The position numbers and the translations under genes are program-made. The notes below the pieces were generated by a model. The model had not been told where the DNA came from and searched no databases. It was given only the letters and a program-made list of their open reading frames with translations. A DNA stretch of 64,000 nucleotides from Paramacrobiotus metropolitanus (Eukaryota; Tardigrada; Eutardigrada; Parachela; Macrobiotidae): contig NW_026570244.1 in assembly GCF_019649055.1 (NCBI RefSeq), forward strand, positions 248,001-312,000. The letters are read 5' to 3'. Below, one piece after another: positions 33,085-45,421 of the stretch (the stretch's first letter is position 1; every line of letters starts with the position of its first letter).

Positions 33085-34330
33085 ATATTCTGAAAAAATG
33101 ACGGCACTTTTGCCAAACATCCGGACCTTTCGCCGAAAACTCGACGTTTTCGCATGAAAGAGGCCGTTTGTGAGGAACCTTCGAACTAATCGCAGGATAC
33201 TGATGTTTCCGAATGAAAGGCGGCATTTTTTCCGAAATAATCGTTATTCTAAAAAAATGACGGCAGTTTTGCCAAACATCCGGACCTTTCGCGAAAACAT
33301 CGATGTTTTCGCATGAAAGAGGGCATTTTGGGAACCTTCGGACTAATCGCAGAGACACCGATGTTTCCGAATGAAAGGCGGCATTTTTGCGAAACTTCCT
33401 GTCCATTTGCAAAAACATCGTTATTCTAAAAAAATGACGGCATTTTTGCCAAACGTCTGGATCTTTCGCGAAAACATCGATGTTTTCGCATGAAAGAGGG
33501 CATTTGTGGGAAACCTTCGAACTAATCGCAGGACACTGATGTTTCTGAATGAAAGGCGGCATTTTTTGCGAAAACATCGTTATTCTAAAAAAATGACGGC
33601 AGTTTTGCCAAACCTCCGGTCCATTCCTGAAAACATCGTTATTCTAAAAAATGACGGCATTTTTTCGAGACATAAAGACTACTCGCGAAAACATCGATAT
33701 TCTGAAAAAATGACGACATTTTTGCGAGACATAAGGAACATTCGCGAAAACATCCATGTTTTTGCATGAAAGAAAGCATTTTTGGGAAACCCTCTGACTA
33801 ATCGCAAAGACAACGATGTTTCCGAATAAAAGGCGGCATTTTTGCGAAACTTCCTGTCCATTTGCAAAAACATCGTTATTCTAAAAAAATGACGGCATTT
33901 TTGCCAAACATCTGGACCTTTCGCGAAAACATCGATGTTTTCGCATGAAAGATTGCATTTCTGGGAAACCCTCGGATTAATCGCAAAGACATCGATGTTT
34001 CCGAATGAAAGACGGCATTTTTGCGAAAACATCGTTATTCTAAAAAAATGACGGCATTTTTGCCAATCATCTGGACCTTTCGCGAAAACATCGATCTTTT
34101 CGCATGAAAGAGGCCATTTGTGGGAAACCTTTGAACTGATCGCAGGACACTGATGTTTCCGAATGAAAAGCGGCATTTTTTGCGAAAACATCGTTATTCT
34201 AAAAAAACGACGGCAGTTTTGCCAAACATCCGGACCTTTCGTAAAAACATCGATGTTTTGGCATAAAAGAGGGCATTTTGGGGAAACCTTCGGACTAATC
34301 GCAAGGACACCGATGTTTCCGAATAAAAGG
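33085..34330. repeat. Satellite family S3 (about 165-bp units)
   Basis: Tandem units built from AACATCGTTATTCTAAAAAA, TGACGGCATTTTTGCCAAAC, the dyad CGAAAACATCGATGTTTTCG, GCATGAAAGAGGGCATTT and GATGTTTCCGAATGAAAGGC. Some units are shortened (for example 33590-33760). Long minus-strand frames across it (up to about 230 codons, e.g. 33679-34377) come from repeat periodicity and are not considered genes. Confidence 0.8.
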
Positions 34331-34439
34331 CGAAAAACAAATAATTTTGTTATTGTTCTAAATGATAAGGTAATCATATTTAACGAATTTTTATTTAATA
34401 CGTCAACAGTTTCTTCAACGATATTTCAAAAAATCGAGT

Positions 34440-37400
34440 AGCAACAACAGTTTTTTTGAAACATCCGGATGTTTCGCGACAGATTTCAAAGTCCTTTTTG
34501 GCTTAAGAGCTTACTGATTTTCTTTAATCCTTTTTGGCTTAAGAGCTTACTGAAACTAATAAATACGTCAAAGGAAGCTAGGAACGTAATCTTTGAAGAG
34601 AGCTGAGCAAAGTTTACAGGTTGAATGACAACTTGAAAGGCGCCTGACAAATTGACAGACAGGTGACAAATTGACAAGGAAAATAAATAATTTTATTTTT
34701 GTGTTTAAATGATAAGCTAATTAAATTTGACGATCTTTTGTTTAATCCGTCAGCAGTTGCTGCCCTGATATTCCAAAAAATCGAGTGGCGAACACAGCCT
34801 TTTTGAAACCTCCGGATTTTTCGCGACAGATTTCAAAATCCTTTTTGGCTTAAGAGCTTACTTATTTTCTTTAATTCTTTTTGGCTTAAGGGCTTACTGA
34901 ATCTAATAAATACGTCAAAGAAAGCTAGGAACGTAATCTTTGAAGAGAGTTGAGCAAAGTTTACAGGTTGAATGACAACCTGAAAGGCGCCTGACAAATT
35001 GACAGACAGGTGACAAATTGACAAGGAAAATAAATAATTTTGTTTTTGTGTTTAAATGATAAGCTAATTGAATTTGACGATCTTTTGTTTAATCCGTCAG
35101 CAGTTGCAGCCCTGATATTCAAAAAAATCGAGTGGCGAACACAGCCTTTTGAAACCTCCGGATGTTTCGCGACAGATTTCAAAATCCTTTTTGGCTTAAG
35201 ACCTTACTTATTTTCTTTAATCTTTTTTGGCTTAAGTGTATACTGAAACTAATAAATATGTCAAAGGAAGCTAGGAACGCAATCTTTGAAGAGAGCTGAG
35301 CAAAGTTTACAGGTTGAATGACAACCTGAAAGGCGCCTGACAAATTGACAGACAGGTGACAAATTGACAAGGAAAATAAATAATTTTGTTTTTGTGTCTA
35401 AATGATAAGCTAATTAAATTTGACGATCTTTTGTTTAATCCTTCAGCAGTTGCTGCCCTGATATTCCAAAAAATCGAGTGGCGAACACAGCCGTTTTGAA
35501 ACCTCCGGATGTTTCGCGACAGATTTCAAAATCCTTTTTGGCTTAAGAGCTTACTTATTTTCTTTAATCCTTTTTGGCTTAAGTGTATACTGAAACTAAT
35601 AAATACGTCAAAGGAAGCTAGGAACGTAATCTTTGAAGAGAGCTCAGCAAAGTTTACAGGTTCAATGACAACCTGAAAGGCGCCTGACAAATTGACAGAC
35701 AGGTGACAAATTGACAAGAAAAATAAATAATTTTGTTTTTGTGTTTAAATGATAAGCTAATTAAATTTGACGATCTTTTGTTTAATCCGTCAGCAGTTGC
35801 TGCCCTGATATTCCAAAAAATCGAGTGGCGAACACAGCCTTTTTGAAACCTCCGGATGTTTCGCGACAGATTTCAAAATCCTTTTTGGCTTAAGAGCTTA
35901 CTTATTTTCTTTAATCCTTTTTGGCTTAAGTGTATACTGAAACTAATAAATACGTCAAAGGAAGCTAGGAACGTAATCTTTGAAGAGAGCTCAGCAAAGT
36001 TTACAGGTTGAATGACAACCTTAAAGGCGCCTGACAAATTGACAGACAGGTGACAAATTGACAAGAAAAATAAATAATTTTGTTTTTGTGTCTAAATGAT
36101 AAGCTAATTTAATTTGACGATCTTTTGTTTAATCCTTCAGCAGTTGCTGCCCTGATATTCCAAAAAATCGAGTGGCGAACACAGCCTTTTTGAAACCTCC
36201 GGATGTTTCGCGACAGATTTCAAAATCCTTTTTGGCTTAAGAGCTTACTGATTTTCTTTAATCCTTTTTGGCTTAAGGGCTTACTGAATCTAATAAATAC
36301 GTCAAAGGAAGCTAGGAACGTAATCTTTGAAGAGAGCTGAGCAAAGTTTACAGGTTGAATGACAACCTGAAAGGCGCCTGACAAATTGACAGACAGGTGA
36401 CAAATTGACAAGGAAAATAAATAATTTTGTTTTTGTGTTTAAATGATAAGCTAATTGAATTTGACGATCTTTTGTTTAATCCGTCAGCAGTTGCTGCCCT
36501 GATATTCCAAAAAATCGAGTGGCGAACACAGCCTTTTTGAAACCTCCGGATGTTTCGCGACAGATTTCAAAATCCTTTTTGGCTTAAGAGCTTACTTATT
36601 TTCTTTAATCCTTTTTGGCTTAAGTGTATACTGAAACTAATAAATACGTCAAAGGAAGCTAGGAACGTAATCTTTGAAGAGAGCTGAGCAAAGTTTACAG
36701 GTTGAATGACAACTTGAAAGGCGCCTGACAAATTGACAGACAGGTGACAAATTGACAAGGAAAATAAATAATTTTGTTTTTGTTCTAAATGATAAGCTAA
36801 TTAAATTTGACGATCTTTTGTTTAATCCGTCAGCAGTTGCTGCCCTGATATTCCAAAAAATCGAGTGGCGAACACAGCCTTTTTGAAACCTCCGGATGTT
36901 TCGCGACAGATTTCAAAATCCTTTTTGGCTTAAGACCTTACTTATTTTCTTTAATCTTTTTTGGCTTAAGTGTATACTGAAACTAATAAATATGTCAAAG
37001 GAAGCTAGGAACGTAATCTTTGAAGAGAGCTGAGCAAAGTTTACAGGTTGAATGACAACCTGAAAGGCGCCTGACAAATTGACAGACAGGTGACAAATTG
37101 ACAAGGAAAATAAATAATTTTGTTTTTGTTTAAATGATAAGCTAATTAAATTTGACGATCTTTTGTTTAATCCGTCAGCAGTTGCTGCCCTGATATTCCA
37201 AAAAATCGAGTGGCGAACACAGCCTTTTTGAAACCTCCGGATGTTTCGCGACAGATTTCAAAATCCTTTTTGGCTTAAGAGCTTACTTATTTTCTTTAAT
37301 CCTTTTTGGCTTAAGTGTATACTGAAACTAATAAATACGTCAAAGGAAGCTAGGAACGTAATCTTTGAAGAGAGCTGAGCAAAGTTTACAGGTTGAATGA

Positions 37401-39240
37401 CAACTTGAAAGGCGCCTGACAAATTGACAGACAGGTGACAAATTGACAAGGAAAATAAATAATTTTGTTTTTGTGTTCTAAATGATAAGCTAATTAAATT
37501 TGACGATCTTTTGTTTAATCCTTCAGCAGTTGCTGCCCTGATATTCCAAAAAATCGGGTGGCGAACACAGCCTTTTTGAAACCTCCGGATGTTTCGCGAC
37601 AGATTTCGAAATCCTTTTTGGCTTACGAGCTTACTTATTTTCTTTAATCCTTTTTGGCTTAAGGGCATACTGAAACTAATAAATACTAGATTACGTTGCT
37701 AGCTTCAAAGGAAGCTAGCAACGTAATCTTTGAAGAGAGCTGAGCAAAGTTTACAGGTTGAATGACAAATTGAAAGGCGCCTGACAAATTGACAGACAGG
37801 TGACAAATTGACAAGGAAAATAAATAATTTTGTTTTTGTTCTAAATGATAAGCTAATTAAATTTGACGATCTTTTGTTTAATCCGTCAGGAGTTGCTGCC
37901 CTGATATTATAAAAAATCGAGTGGCGACAACAGCATTTTTGAAACCTCCGGATGTTTCGCGACAGATTTCAAAATCCTTTTTGGCTTAAGATCTTACTGA
38001 TTTTCTTTAATCCTTTTTGGCTTAAGGGCTTACTGAATCTAATAAATACGTCAAAGGAAGCTAGGAACGTAATCTTTGAAGAGAGCTGAGCAAAGTTTAC
38101 AGGTTGAATGACAAATTGAAAGGCGCCTGACAAATTGACAGACAAGTGACAAATTGACAAGGAAAATAAATAATTTTGTTTTTGTTCTAAATGATAAGCT
38201 AATTAAATTTGACGATCTTTTGTTTAATCCGTCAGCAGTTGCTGCCCTGATATTCTAAAAAATCGAGTGGCGACAACAGCATTTTTGAAACCTCCGGATG
38301 TTTCGCGACAGATTTCAAAATCCTTTTTGGCTTAAGATCTTACTGATTTTCTTTAATCCTTTTTGGCTTAAGGGCTTACTGAATCTAATAAATACGTCAA
38401 AGGAAGCTAGGAACGTAATCTTTGAAGAGAGCTGAGCAAAGTTTACAGGTTGAATGACAAATTGAAAGGCGACTGACAAATTGACAGACAAGTGACAAAT
38501 TGACAAGGAAAATAAATAATTTTGTTTTTGTTCTAAATGATAAGCTAATTAAATTTGACGATCTTTTGTTTAATCCGTCAGGAGTTGCTGCCCTGATATT
38601 CTAAAAAATCGAGTGGAAACAACAGCTTTTTTGAAACATCCGGATGTTTCGCGACAGATTTCAAAATCCTATTTGGCTTAAGAGATTACTGATTTTCTTT
38701 AACCCTTTTTGGCTTAAGGGCTTACTGAATCTAATAAATACGTCAAAGGAAGCTAGGAACGTAATCTTTGAAGAGAGCTGAGCAAAGTTTACAGGTTGAA
38801 TGACAACTTGAAAGGCGCCTGACAAATTGACAGACAGGTGACAAATTGACAAGGAAAATAAATAATTTTGTTTTTGTTCTAAATGATAAGCTTAATAAAT
38901 TTGACGACCTTTTGTTTAATCCGTCAGCAGTTGCTGCCCTAATATTCTAAAAAATCGAGTGGCGACAACAGCATTTTTGAAACCTCCGGATGTTTCGCGA
39001 CAGATTTCAAAATCCTTTTTGGCTTAAGGGCTTACTTATTTTCTTTAATCCTTTTGGCTTAAGAGCTTACTGAAACTAAATAAATACGTCAAAGGAATCT
39101 AGGAACGTAATCTTTAAAGAGAGCTGAGCGAAGTTTATAGGTTGAATGACAATTTGAAAGGCGCTTGACGAATTCACAGACGGGCGACAAATTGACAAGG
39201 AAAATAATTAATTTTGTTTTTGTTCTAAATGATAAGGTAA
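34440..39240. repeat. Satellite family S2, homogeneous 346-bp array
   Basis: Fourteen or so head-to-tail units with core positions near 34467, 34812, 35158, 35505, 35852, 36199, 36546, 36892, 37237, 37581, 37948, 38294, 38640 and 38985. Spacing is 345-347 bp except for one unit of about 367 bp. Units contain TCCGGATGTTTCGCGACAGA, two CTTTTTGGCTTAAG blocks about 40 bp apart, GGAACGTAATCTTTGAAGAG, and GACAAATTGACAGACAGGTG followed by ACAAATTGACAAGGAAAAT. Most units read ACCTCC instead of ACATCC in the dyad. The 63-codon minus frames in each unit start with TTG and are repeat by-products. Confidence 0.92.
37688..37729. repeat. Perfect hairpin created in one satellite unit
   Basis: Arms AGATTACGTTGCTAGCTTC (37688-37706) and GAAGCTAGCAACGTAATCT (37711-37729) with loop AAAG. 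Other units have only the right-hand part, reading GAAGCTAGGAACGTAATC. This unit gained the left arm and a matching G-to-C change. It is the reason for the extra ~20 bp in this monomer. Confidence 0.85.
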
Positions 39241-40505
39241 CCGGGTATGGAGTTGTTAATTTTCTAAGGGACAGCGCGGATGCAGCATGCAGCAGGTGCA
39301 TGTCAAGGAGCACATCGTGTTATAATCCCCCAACCTCAATTAGGATGTGTTCTACCGGTACACGGATGGATTTACGGGAACATTTGCGCCGCTGATGATT
39401 TCTCCTAAATTTCAGGAAATTTTTCGACCAATTAGCAACAAGAATATATCCAAGAAAACATAAAACGCGTGAAAAAGATGCCGAAGTTTTCGATTACGAA
39501 AACATAAAACTTATATTCGTTAACAGCAATGCCATCGGTGTAATGACGTATTCTAGTGCTGATTAGTGCTGGACAGAAAAAAGACAGGAAAATACTGAAA
39601 CAGTTATTCCAAAGTTAATCTAACAGTGGTAAATATTTGGTCCGGATAAAAGTTTTTCCGAGGATATTAGGAGAGCCGTTCGTTTTGCTAATCGATTTAT
39701 TTGGCAACCATACCGGAAATAGCGTTATTTACCGAAATGATCCCCTAAGGATTGCTTATACGAGTATTTTAAGGAACGTGCCTTGAGCAAGGCACGGCAG
39801 CTATACTAATAGCCATACCGGGAAGTGATATCATCAGCAAGAGCTCAGCATTATTCAATGCAGATTTATCACGGAATTGCCGTTATCCGGTGCGGCGGAG
39901 GCATAGTACGAGCTTGGACTGCAGTCAAATCAATTAGCGGTGGAGGTTTCCCACGACCGCTTGTGATAATATAACCCAAGAGGAGGGGCAGTTCCCATAA
40001 AACCAGTATTCCTTCCACGGGAGTTGGTTACTGTAGTAAACGGTGTTCTTGCCAAAAGTTTTGCGCACGCTACTGTGACAATCCTACCCCTCGAAACATA
40101 ATTTTAGAGGCACTACAAAGCTGTGTAATTACGAAGACGATCTCAAACCAAAATCGATTTGAAAACTCGAAGATGAGTTATCAATAAACATTTAAAATTA
40201 ATAAGAAAAAAATATGCAATCATTGCAATGGATCTGACTTTGGTGGCAGCAAACTTATCTGTACAGTTGCTACAGTATATGGCTTTTATGATGGAAGTTT
40301 CATAGAAAGGAAGAACTTGTCAATCTACCACAGCATGCAATCTACACTTTTTGTTTATCCAAATTTGCTACATCTCAGAAATAAGATGCTACGAGCACAA
40401 ATGGTCTATCCAGATGTTTCCAAAATTAGTTTTCCAGTAGTTTCGTTGCATTGCGCAAGAATTCTTTTGCCACGAAGAACACTTCATGTATCACCTGCAT
40501 TAAAT
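39241..40505. other. No gene seen
   Basis: Single-copy-looking DNA between the satellite array and receptor relic 2. Short frames without motifs; no repeat shared with the rest of the window was noticed. Confidence 0.4.
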
Positions 40506-40509
40506 AATT

Positions 40510-42150
40510 TTAAAGATCACCGAAAACCTCAACGTACCAAGTTATCAGCAAACGGTGCAAGCAGAACGGTGCGTCTCTAAGAGTTTTGAAAGCAAATACG
40601 AACAATATCGTATCCAACAACGACTGTCAATTAAACAAGAACAAAGAGATACCATATAAAATCGGTTCGTCGAAGGTTACAAAGCTGGTCACCGAAAAGA
40701 ACGTCACGTTGGGCACCTAGCAGAATAAAATCGAAACCGTCAGCAGCGTAGTTACAATGGATGCCCGGTAGCGATGATCCAGGCGTTTCTTTTTCTGCAG
40801 TACAGAAGACGGATCTCCCGTGTGTCACCGGACCTTGAGCCGTTCTCATTTCGCGATCTTGCTGCATACCGTGACATCGGAATGGAAGTCCCGAACCTCA
40901 CAGGATTTCGCATTTTGTGCTTGACTAATAAATACGGGTATGTGACGATAACGAAAACTGTGGGCAAATCGTACACCCCAAACTGCACCACCTGGTTTCA
41001 CCCAGACTGTGCCGATGCGTTTAACGAGCAAGGATTGTCATGCAGCGGCTCCCGGAAGTAGAAGGAATCCCGAACCACGCCCGGTAAGCAGATCACGTGG
41101 ACGTACATCCAGAGAACGGCAACCGTGGCACAGGCAGCGCGCCGAGTATGATGGTTGCAGTAGGACACGGGAAAGGTCATGGCCCACAAGCGGTTGACGG
41201 TGGCGAGGGCGTGCCGAGTTGATGGTCACCGCCCCGATGATCAGCAGCGCGTAGATGTGGCGGCGCCACTCAGCGGCCAAGTTGTATACAGGCTGCCGAT
41301 GACGTCCAGCGGATTGAAGATGATGTACGAGGGTTGTTAGTTAAGTCCTGCAAATCATTTTTTATTTATTTCACGATTCCTGTAAACAGTCAATTATTTT
41401 TATATTACTGTTCTTAAATTTATTGTGCATCTTTTTAATTTATATCGCAATTCCTAATAACGATACAAAAAATTAAAAAAATTATTAAGCTACGGCACGA
41501 GAAAAATCTCGTTTAATATAAGTTTTAATTTTAAACTCGCTTCTCTGCAACGAATCTTTCAAACTCGGAAAATTTTTGAATATGCTCGGGATCGAGCATC
41601 ACCGGTATTTAGGGTGCGGGAATATCCGAGTAAGGGTTTCAGCAAAATAATTTTTTTAATATTGAGAGGCATTTGGTGTGGGTCCATCCTGGTGCCAATT
41701 ACACCAGTTAACCAACTCTGTCTCCATTTCTTCGCATTTTTTTCAAAGAAAGTTTTCAAAGTATTAGCAGATTATTGTATACGGTTGATAGTTATTTCAC
41801 GACAGAAATGGCTTTCATAAATTAGTTCATTGTTGCGAGGAGCAACAGCATAAACATTCCTCGGAGTGCTTCATGGCTCTCGGTCTCACACTCTGCTGAC
41901 AAAACTCGGCCATTAGCCCACTAATCCAGTTATGAATGCTCTATTTTTTAAAAATAATTTCATGTCTTTTGTTTGAAAATTTGTATACGGTTTGCAAAAC
42001 TTATCTAACAACCCTCGTAATAAGTTAGGTTGCTGAATAATAGGCTACCCAGGTAAATGTTGAAAGGACTGTGAAGAATGCGCTTGGCAAGAAATGTATA
42101 TAAAGCATATCCGTTTAGTATAATGGCTAACGGAGTGGTATTTCAGTGCT
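40510..42150 (-). pseudogene. Rhodopsin-like 7TM receptor relic 2, transposon-split
   Basis: Paralogue of the 32-kb relic. TM1 and the start of TM2 lie right of an insertion (about 42140-42020: TTPLAIILNGYALYTFLAKR, FNIYLGSLLFSNLT). The rest of TM2 resumes at 41325 (YIIFNPLDVIGSLYTTWPLS). A 4-nt deletion relative to the paralogue precedes TM3 (IYALLIIGAVTINSA). After a further frame change come HALATVNRLWAMTFPVSY, TM4 to loop 2 (MYVHVICLPGVVRDSFYF), a TGA at 40998, TM5 (GVYDLPTVFVIVTYPYLL), TM6 in another frame with a TAG before VPNVTFFS, and TM7 (LLDTILFVFAFKTLR) after a TGA. All seven helices are traceable, but multiple lesions make this a clear pseudogene. Confidence 0.8.
41328..42017. mobile_element. 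Mariner-like non-autonomous element in receptor exon
   Basis: 690 bp with inverted ends CGAGGGTTGTTAGTTAAGTC on the left and CGAGGGTTGTTAGATAAGTT on the right (about 24 of 27 positions match), flanked by TA on each side (41326-41327, 42018-42019). Removing it brings LGSLLFSNLTY next to YIIFNPLDV of the receptor, confirming insertion into an exon. The CGAGGGT-type end and TA target are typical of Tc1/mariner elements. No transposase motif was found inside. Confidence 0.85.
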
Positions 42151-43080
42151 GACCTGAGCTAGGTACCATGAAGGCGAAGAAAACGAGGCATTTGTAGCAC
42201 TGGAATTATTCGCCATGATTTTTTACACGAGAAACGCTCGGTTTGTGACAGCAGTCTATAGTAAGGCAAGCTGCGGAATAATTTTTGTACATCATTTCTG
42301 CTCTACTTTCTGTTTGACTGAAAAGCAAACGCATTTATGTCATGCTCGTACTGAGTTATGCTATAAAATTATGGCTTCTCGACAATCCATGCAGTTCTTT
42401 AAAATTTGTGAACACAGACTTTGTGGTGCTAAACAAAGGACATCACTTTGTTTCCCGGCATTGATATAAATGAAATGCCAACACCTTCACTGATTGATCA
42501 AATGCAAGCGATTATCGAGGCCAGCAAATTGTCGACAATTGACGCTGACCATTAGCTTTCCTGAACACCTTTAAGGTGAATTTCTACTCACATTACGCCA
42601 TTTTAAATTATACAGGAATCAATAGAGAATTCATTTCTCTATCTGCTGATGTGAATCAAACTTTTATGAAAAAATTGTACACCGTTACCTATTTTAAAAA
42701 CTATGATCGAGCAGAGACCTTTTACAAGGTTTTAATACTGCGCAGAAGAGGGGACATCTCTGTTCTGGCTTGGATGGCAAGTTTACTGACCACAAGCCGC
42801 GAAATTATCAGCGGCAGCAAATGTTTGTATAAGTACCAGAAGATGCGCGCGCTATCATAAATAATCAGGTAGAACAATGAAATTTATTGCCCTGTTTTCA
42901 TCTCCATCTCCATTTACCACTGGCGCTTGAGTGTCAGAGAGTCCTTCCTGCTCAGCTGAAACAATACGTGACCCGAAGAGGCCGGGACATAACAGGATGC
43001 GCAGCAATCGCACCAAGAATATGCATGCTGTCCAGCCTGGTCTATACCGTTCACAAAAAAGTCATTTTCTCAAAATAGCA
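42151..43080. other. No gene seen
   Basis: AT-rich sequence upstream of receptor relic 2. Short frames without motifs, e.g. the plus-strand frame at 42576-42860, are unsupported. Confidence 0.4.
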
Positions 43081-43088
43081 AATGTGGG

Positions 43089-43347
43089 GCAAATAATTCG
43101 GTGTTTTATCCGACTCCAAGTTTGATCGTTCCATCACATGGAGTAAATTCCCATACACATTCTGAACCAAAATGAAGCTGGTCAGATCTAAAATGACCAA
43201 GTTATAAGAGGTTAAAATTTTCGAAAATTCATTGGATCTTTGTTTTTTAAGATATCATCACCATAATGGTTCAGAATGTTCTTTACATATAGATTTACCA
43301 TAATGGTAAATTCGGTCGGAGTCGGATAGACAGGTGAATTATTTGAC
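43089..43347. repeat. Fold-back element
   Basis: Inverted arms share CAAATAATTC and TATCCGACTCC at the outside (43107-43117 against GGAGTCGGATA at 43318-43328) and CATTCTGAACCA further in, with a loop of about 60 bp. Length is about 260 bp. Likely a MITE; no target duplication determined. Confidence 0.6.
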
Positions 43348-43949
43348 GCGTCCGAGTTTTTAAACTTTTTCCGGTGATAGTACAGCAGCCGGTTACTGCG
43401 CGCACATTTTGAGTTTAATTCGGTGAAGTTCAATGTTTTGAGCACCAAAAGCAGTAACGTACACTACAGAACTGTTTACGAGTCCGCACTGGTGTTTTTT
43501 CTCGCAAGAGGGGTGCAAACGAGTAGAAACTCAGCTTAACGCAGACCAGAAGAATAACTACATTGAAAAGCAGTCAGTACTTTAACACTCACAAGCAACT
43601 ATGACTAGCAAAGTTTTAACTAATTCTAATTAACCATTATGTACTCCACAAATAAAATAATTATTAGATACAGATCTTCAGATGATAAATACAACAAACG
43701 TTGTGCAAACGGAACATAATTGACATCCGTACAGTTATTGTCTGTGTGCGGCAAAGTTTTGCCCAAAATAGCAGAAGATGCTGAAAAAAAACGGTTATCG
43801 CGTAATTCTTGCTCTAACCTAGGCACACCGCTTGATCTGATCATTTAACTACAGTGTGTGAACCGTTGCTTGCAATTGCCAAAATTCATGTTACAACTTT
43901 TTCGAACATTTCATGGTTCACCACTCGAAAACTTGTTTTTTTTTGTTTT

Positions 43950-44303
43950 GACCTAGAAAATCTCCTTTTTTTGAAAAAATTAATATTTTCCTTCCTTTTT
44001 TGGTCAAACAATTTTCCTTCCTCTCTTTGACTACTCAAAATCCCTTCCTTTTGTTTTCCCTCCCTCTTTTTGACCAATGAAAATCCCTCCCTTTCATTTT
44101 CCCTCCCTCTTTTTGACCCTGGCCTTAAAATCAGCGTCAACAATTCTACGTTTTGAGTAAGTAAGTTTAAATCGTTTGTTAATTTCCGCCGACGAAACTT
44201 CCAGCTTGCGCTTATTGCGTGTTATGTTGAACGGATAATTCACGGTAATTCCGCTTGGCTGGTCCGGTGGTGCCAGGCTTTCCAGTAGCATCTCTTTCAG
44301 GCT
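43950..44303 (-). CDS. Possible exon adjoining a purine-rich tandem repeat
   Basis: Minus strand 44303-44120 is open and protein-like: LKEMLLESLAPPDQPSGITV, NITRNKRKLEV and a basic segment INKRFKLTYSKRRIVDADFK. A weak acceptor (TTTACAAAG|CCTG) precedes it. It runs into a purine-rich repeat, AGGGTCAAAAAGAGGGAGGG and variants at about 43950-44118, also present once near 5230. I do not recognise the protein, and the repeat junction suggests the frame ends in inserted DNA. Confidence 0.25.
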
Positions 44304-45421
44304 TTGTAAACAACAACAACTAACAGTAACAGTAACAGTAACTACTCTGCAAGGAATGACGCCTTTAAACACGAATGTTGGGGAATGTAGTACAAGAGTA
44401 TCAATTAACAAAAGAAATTATAACATCATTTCTGTTCAGCCAAATGAAAGGCAAAGTACACACTATTCTGCTATACTACAGTGAAAACGTCAACGGTAGG
44501 CAAAGATTAAGCTACTGTAAAAATTTAATAACGAGAGTGTATTTAATTAGATACTCAGTATTTTGTGCGTTACAGTATCTGACGTACAAAAATTAATACA
44601 TGGTGTAAAAGCCAATGCTTAGTGTTCCGAACGACGACCTCTACTTAATCATAATAAGTACTTACAGTTTTTGTAATAGTAAAGTTTGCTGCCAATTACC
44701 GTCATTTGCTGTCACTGGTAACCTGCATTCATGATCACTGTCCACTGCTTTTTCCACGTTGTCAATCCCTCACGAAATCGAGCTACCGTTTTTCTAAATC
44801 GTCTCCCAACTGGCGAGGTACGTACTAAGTACTGCATAATAAACCTGTGCATAAAGAAACGCGTAAGGTTCGTTTTGCATACACGCATGATCTACTTCTT
44901 TGCCTCTTTCATTCTGTGGACAATTTTTTTGACCGAATGTTATTCGTAAACTATGTTTATTGGTGAGTGCAAAGAAATTCAGCTTCATTTTTCTTATTTT
45001 GTAATGTTCTAATTCAAAGTAGTGTGCCCGCGCTTGCATTTGTTATTGTTCTTGAAGCTGTAAGTTTTTACCAGGTCAATAATCCGCCGCATCTGTTTGT
45101 TTTAAAACTTTTTTAATCCTTGATCATTAAATATTTTGGGGATACCTCCAGTAAATAAGTAATGCCAGTACGGTAACGGGCAAAATAAGTACTAATTACT
45201 ATACTGCCTCCACAATCGAAACTAACCGAATTCCAGACATAGAATCCAGAAATTTAAATACAGTAACCCTATTTAGTCCTTTGGAGATTAAAAAATTATG
45301 CTGCGGAATTATACCGCGAAATTCTGTCCGCTTCCGCTCAATGGAGAGCCTGAAAAGCAAAAAAACAAAATGGTAGTGGACGGAGTGAATGGTGCTGAAA
45401 CAAGGGATAAACGGTTAGTTC

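Noticed and set aside
33074-34377. Minus-strand frames of 167 and 232 codons
   Set aside because: They span satellite S3, and the protein repeats exactly reflect the DNA repeat.
34486-38852. Repeated 63-codon minus-strand frames in each S2 unit, looking like a tandem gene family
   Set aside because: They begin with TTG rather than ATG, coincide exactly with the satellite period, and contain no recognisable domain.
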